The translations under genes and the position numbers were made by a program. A DNA stretch of 64,000 bases from Idiomarina sp. X4 (lineage in GTDB: Bacteria > Pseudomonadota > Gammaproteobacteria > Enterobacterales > Alteromonadaceae). The notes beneath the pieces were generated by a model, which worked only from the letters and a program-made list of their open reading frames with translations, did not search any database and was not told where the DNA came from. This document shows positions 61,496-64,000 of this stretch, in pieces; within the stretch, counting starts at the first letter, position 1, and each line of letters begins with the position of its first letter. The stretch spans positions 620,001 to 684,000 of the forward strand of contig NZ_CP025000.1 in the NCBI RefSeq assembly GCF_002808045.1. Reading direction: 5' to 3'.

Positions 61496-61527
61496 AATTC
61501 ACGAAAATTACTGAAAAGAGAGTCGTT

Positions 61528-62907
61528 ATGAGTGTAGAAAATTCACAAGACTATAAAGTCGCTGACATTAGCCTCGCCGAATGGGGCCGCAAAGAAATTG
61601 CTATCGCTGAGTCGGAAATGCCGGCATTAATGACTATTCGTCGTAAATATGCGGCCAGCAAGCCTTTGGCGGGCGCGCGTATTATCGGCTGTATTCATAT
61701 GACGATTCAGACAGCGGTGTTAATTGAGACATTGCTTGAGCTGGGCGCAGAAGTGCGCTGGTCTTCGTGCAATATTTTCTCGACTCAGGACCACGCAGCT
61801 GCGGCAATGGCTGCCGCTGGCGTCCCTGTTTTCGCCTGGAAAGGTGAGACAGAAGAAGAATACGAGTGGTGTCTGAAGCAAACCTGTCATAAAGACGGCG
61901 AACTTTGGGATGCGAACATGATTTTGGACGACGGCGGCGACTTGACGCTGATGATCCACGACGAGTTCCCGCAAATGCTTGAGAAGATTCACGGCATTAC
62001 CGAAGAAACCACCACGGGTGTTCACCGCCTGCTGGATATGCTGGAAAAAGGCACGCTGAAAGTCCCAGCCATTAACGTTAATGACGCTGTCACTAAGTCA
62101 AAAAATGACAACAAATACGGTTGCCGCCACTCGCTGAACGACGCCATTAAGCGCTCAACCGACCACTTATTGTCGGGTAAAAAGGCGTTGGTTGTTGGCT
62201 ATGGCGATGTGGGTAAAGGCTCTGCCGCCAGCCTCCGTCAGGAAGGCATGATTGTTAAAATCAGTGAGATTGACCCAATCTGTGCTATGCAAGCTTGTAT
62301 GGACGGATTTGAAGTGGTTTCTCCTTATATTGACGGTAAAAACAAAGGTAACGGCGAAAACATTAATAAAGACTTGCTGGGGAATACCGACCTTATTGTG
62401 ACCACCACCGGTAATATGGATGTGTGTGACCGTTATATGCTGGCAGCGCTTAAGCCTACGGCTCTGGTTTGTAACATTGGTCACTTCGATAACGAAATTG
62501 ACACCGCCTTTATGCGCAAGAACTGGCGCTGGGAAGAAATTAAGCCGCAGGTACATAAAATTTATCGTTCAGACGATGATAACGACTACCTGATTTTGTT
62601 AGCCGAAGGTCGTTTGGTGAATTTAGGTAACGCAACTGGTCACCCTAGCCGCATTATGGATGGCTCATTTGCCAACCAAGTACTGGCTCAAATTCACTTG
62701 TTTGAGCAGAAGTTCGCTGACATGGAAATTAAGCAGCAGGAAGAATATCTGCGAGTTGAAGTTCTGCCGAAACAACTGGACGAAGAAGTGGCACGTTATA
62801 TGGTGCAAGGCTTCGGTGGTGTCATGACTCAGTTGACGCCAGAGCAAGCCAATTACATCCATGTTAATGTTGAAGGTCCATTTAAAACTGACGAGTATCG
62901 TTACTAA
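61528..62907 (+). CDS. ahcY: S-adenosylhomocysteine hydrolase
   Basis: 459-residue NAD-dependent enzyme that splits S-adenosylhomocysteine to adenosine and homocysteine in the methyl cycle. [30 protein letters not shown], the [24 protein letters not shown] site, and the C-terminal [20 protein letters not shown] (with the conserved Lys-Tyr end) are complete. The gamma/beta-proteobacterial MTA/SAH nucleosidase route is replaced or supplemented by this enzyme. The stop overlaps the next gene by one base (TAATG). No SAH riboswitch is present in the 32-bp gap upstream. Confidence 0.96.
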   Translation: MSVENSQDYKVADISLAEWGRKEIAIAESEMPALMTIRRKYAASKPLAGARIIGCIHMTIQTAVLIETLLELGAEVRWSSCNIFSTQDHAAAAMAAAGVPVFAWKGETEEEYEWCLKQTCHKDGELWDANMILDDGGDLTLMIHDEFPQMLEKIHGITEETTTGVHRLLDMLEKGTLKVPAINVNDAVTKSKNDNKYGCRHSLNDAIKRSTDHLLSGKKALVVGYGDVGKGSAASLRQEGMIVKISEIDPICAMQACMDGFEVVSPYIDGKNKGNGENINKDLLGNTDLIVTTTGNMDVCDRYMLAALKPTALVCNIGHFDNEIDTAFMRKNWRWEEIKPQVHKIYRSDDDNDYLILLAEGRLVNLGNATGHPSRIMDGSFANQVLAQIHLFEQKFADMEIKQQEEYLRVEVLPKQLDEEVARYMVQGFGGVMTQLTPEQANYIHVNVEGPFKTDEYRY

Positions 62908-63476
62908 TGAGCGAAGTCATTTATCGTCAAATAACGGCTGCCGATGAGGCGGCCGTTATTGATCTGGCCAACGAAGTTCATGGTGACAACTATTTAACAC
63001 CAGAGAGTTTCCAGCATTATTTATCAGCAGGCACCGCCGGTAATGTTCAACTTAACTGGCTGGCAATAAAAGACGGTGAGATGCTCGGTGTGCGGCTGAC
63101 ACTAGCGCCCGGTCAATGGCCCATTGATAGCTTCTGCACACCATCTGAATGGCCATTTCCTGCAGACAAGCTGTGCTATTTTAAGTGTGCGGCGGTTTCA
63201 GAAAATGCACGGGGTTTAGGCATTGGTAAAACCTTATTGCAACGCAGTATCGATAGCGCTAAAGAGCTTGGCTGCCAAGGTGGTCTAGCGCATATTTGGA
63301 TGCAAAGCCCCCAAAACAGCGCCTACGAATATTTCACACGCTGCGGTGGCGAAATGATAAAACAACACGGTAAGCGTTGGTACCAGGCTTCCGTCGAAGA
63401 CGGCTACTATTGCCCAGTATGCAACGGCACCTGCTACTGCGACGCCGGTGAAATGCTGCTGAAGTTCGGCAATTAG
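62907..63476 (+). CDS. GNAT-family acetyltransferase with a Cys-rich tail
   Basis: 189 residues. The GNAT core is at about 60-150: LCYFKCAAVSENARGLGIGKTLLQRSIDSAKELG holds the acetyl-CoA loop (RGLGIGK), and AYEYFTRCGGEMI follows. The C-terminus YYCPVCNGTCYCDAGEM contains five cysteines in a CxxC-x3-CxC pattern that could bind a metal. Substrate unknown. It is translationally coupled to ahcY by a one-base overlap. Confidence 0.8.
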   Translation: MSEVIYRQITAADEAAVIDLANEVHGDNYLTPESFQHYLSAGTAGNVQLNWLAIKDGEMLGVRLTLAPGQWPIDSFCTPSEWPFPADKLCYFKCAAVSENARGLGIGKTLLQRSIDSAKELGCQGGLAHIWMQSPQNSAYEYFTRCGGEMIKQHGKRWYQASVEDGYYCPVCNGTCYCDAGEMLLKFGN

Positions 63477-63503
63477 CGAGCGCTGCTTTAATAGGTGGTG
63501 ATT

Positions 63504-64000
63504 ATGTATGATCCTTTGGTTAATGCGCCTCCGGGGCCGCATGATGCTCCTGAGCCAAGTTATTGGCAGAAGTCTACTGAAGCTGAGTTTCCGGCGTGTG
63601 TCGGCGACGTGCCGGAGGAAGTGGAATTTGCCGTTATTGGTGCGGGTTATACTGGCTTAAACGCGGCTCGGACGTTGGCTGAAAACGGTCGTTCCGTTGC
63701 GGTATTTGAAGCCAATAGTTTGGCTTGGGGCTGCTCATCTCGTAATGCCGGGTTTGTCATGAAAAGTACGGGGCGTTTAGGTCTCTCTGCCTGGGCGGAA
63801 GGTTTTGGTGAAACAATAGCAAAAGGAATAGCCTGCGAGCATCGGACTGCACTGAAGCTTATAACAGAAACCACTCAACACTGTCCTGAGCAGTGCCAAC
63901 GCCAAAGTGGTGGCTATTTGAAAGTTGCCCATAAACCTGAGGCTATTAAAGCGTTACACGAGCAATACCAAAGCCTTAAGCAGTTTGAGCAACCCGTTGA
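63504..64000 (+). CDS. FAD-dependent amino acid/amine oxidoreductase (partial)
   Basis: 165 residues before the window ends. FAVIGAGYTGLNAARTLAENGRSVAVFEANSLAWGCSSRNAGF is the Rossmann FAD motif and the S-x-R-N-x-G block of the DAO family, similar to gamma-glutamylputrescine oxidase and related enzymes. The start ATG is preceded by AGGTGG. The catalytic C-terminal part is missing. It may end the ahcY operon, 27 nt after the GNAT stop. Confidence 0.8.
   Translation, partial: MYDPLVNAPPGPHDAPEPSYWQKSTEAEFPACVGDVPEEVEFAVIGAGYTGLNAARTLAENGRSVAVFEANSLAWGCSSRNAGFVMKSTGRLGLSAWAEGFGETIAKGIACEHRTALKLITETTQHCPEQCQRQSGGYLKVAHKPEAIKALHEQYQSLKQFEQPV

Noticed and set aside
61496..61527. SAH riboswitch upstream of ahcY
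   Set aside because: The gap is only 32 bp and the kinase gene is directly upstream; there is no room for the known fold.
1..64000. tRNA, rRNA or prophage genes
   Set aside because: I found no cloverleaf-type sequence in the gaps and no phage structural, integrase or IS transposase gene.

Overview
The window looks like a chromosomal segment of a marine gammaproteobacterium of the Alteromonadales, most likely Idiomarina or a close relative. I base this on protein content and gene order (rppH-ptsP-lgt-thyA next to mutH, ArcA with a separate HptA, RfaH, an Oar-like TonB receptor, a GlyGly-CTERM protease, DUF1302 and DUF2982 proteins) and on moderate GC. No rRNA or tRNA gene was seen. About 60 protein genes fill almost the whole window. 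Two are cut by the window edges (rmlB/rfbB on the left, an FAD oxidoreductase on the right) and one, a TonB receptor, is frameshifted.

Left part (1-19 kb): end of a surface-polysaccharide operon (wzz, rfbB) with a perfect ops site for RfaH; a beta-CASP RNase-like protein; a hipBA toxin-antitoxin pair with three operators at a 50-bp pitch; a dabBA inorganic-carbon pump with a small third gene and a divergent LysR regulator; a HigBA-type toxin-antitoxin pair; purL; a 45-residue basic protein; an RDD protein; rfaH; and a secreted metalloprotease. Middle part (19-48 kb): mltF with an M20 amidohydrolase, tadA, a NhaC antiporter, the broken TonB receptor beside a secreted EEP-family hydrolase, ung, two LPS-type glycosyltransferases, an S9 peptidase, a DUF1302 protein, etfBA, csdE, a second HipA/HipB pair in reversed order, tcdA with two signalling genes, thyA, lgt, a TSUP permease, ptsP, rppH, mutH and a DUF2982 protein.

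Right part (48-64 kb): an EAL phosphodiesterase divergent from rimB-rimK-M14 hydrolase-Hpt (a RimABK-like ribosome glutamylation locus), DUF342/FapA, rsmC, a sensor kinase, arcA convergent with hptA, folE2, a DUF2726 protein, a CbiB-like protein, adenosine kinase with ahcY, and a GNAT protein.

The most striking non-coding signal is a family of about 30 REP-like palindromes (GTAG head plus hairpin) in the gaps of the first 48 kb and none in the last 15.5 kb. Two stem types, TGC/GCA and CGT/ACG, often pair head-out around a weakly conserved spacer into units of about 90-120 bp. Their GTAG heads repeatedly form the TAG stop codon of the neighbouring gene. No RAYT transposase that could move them lies in the window.
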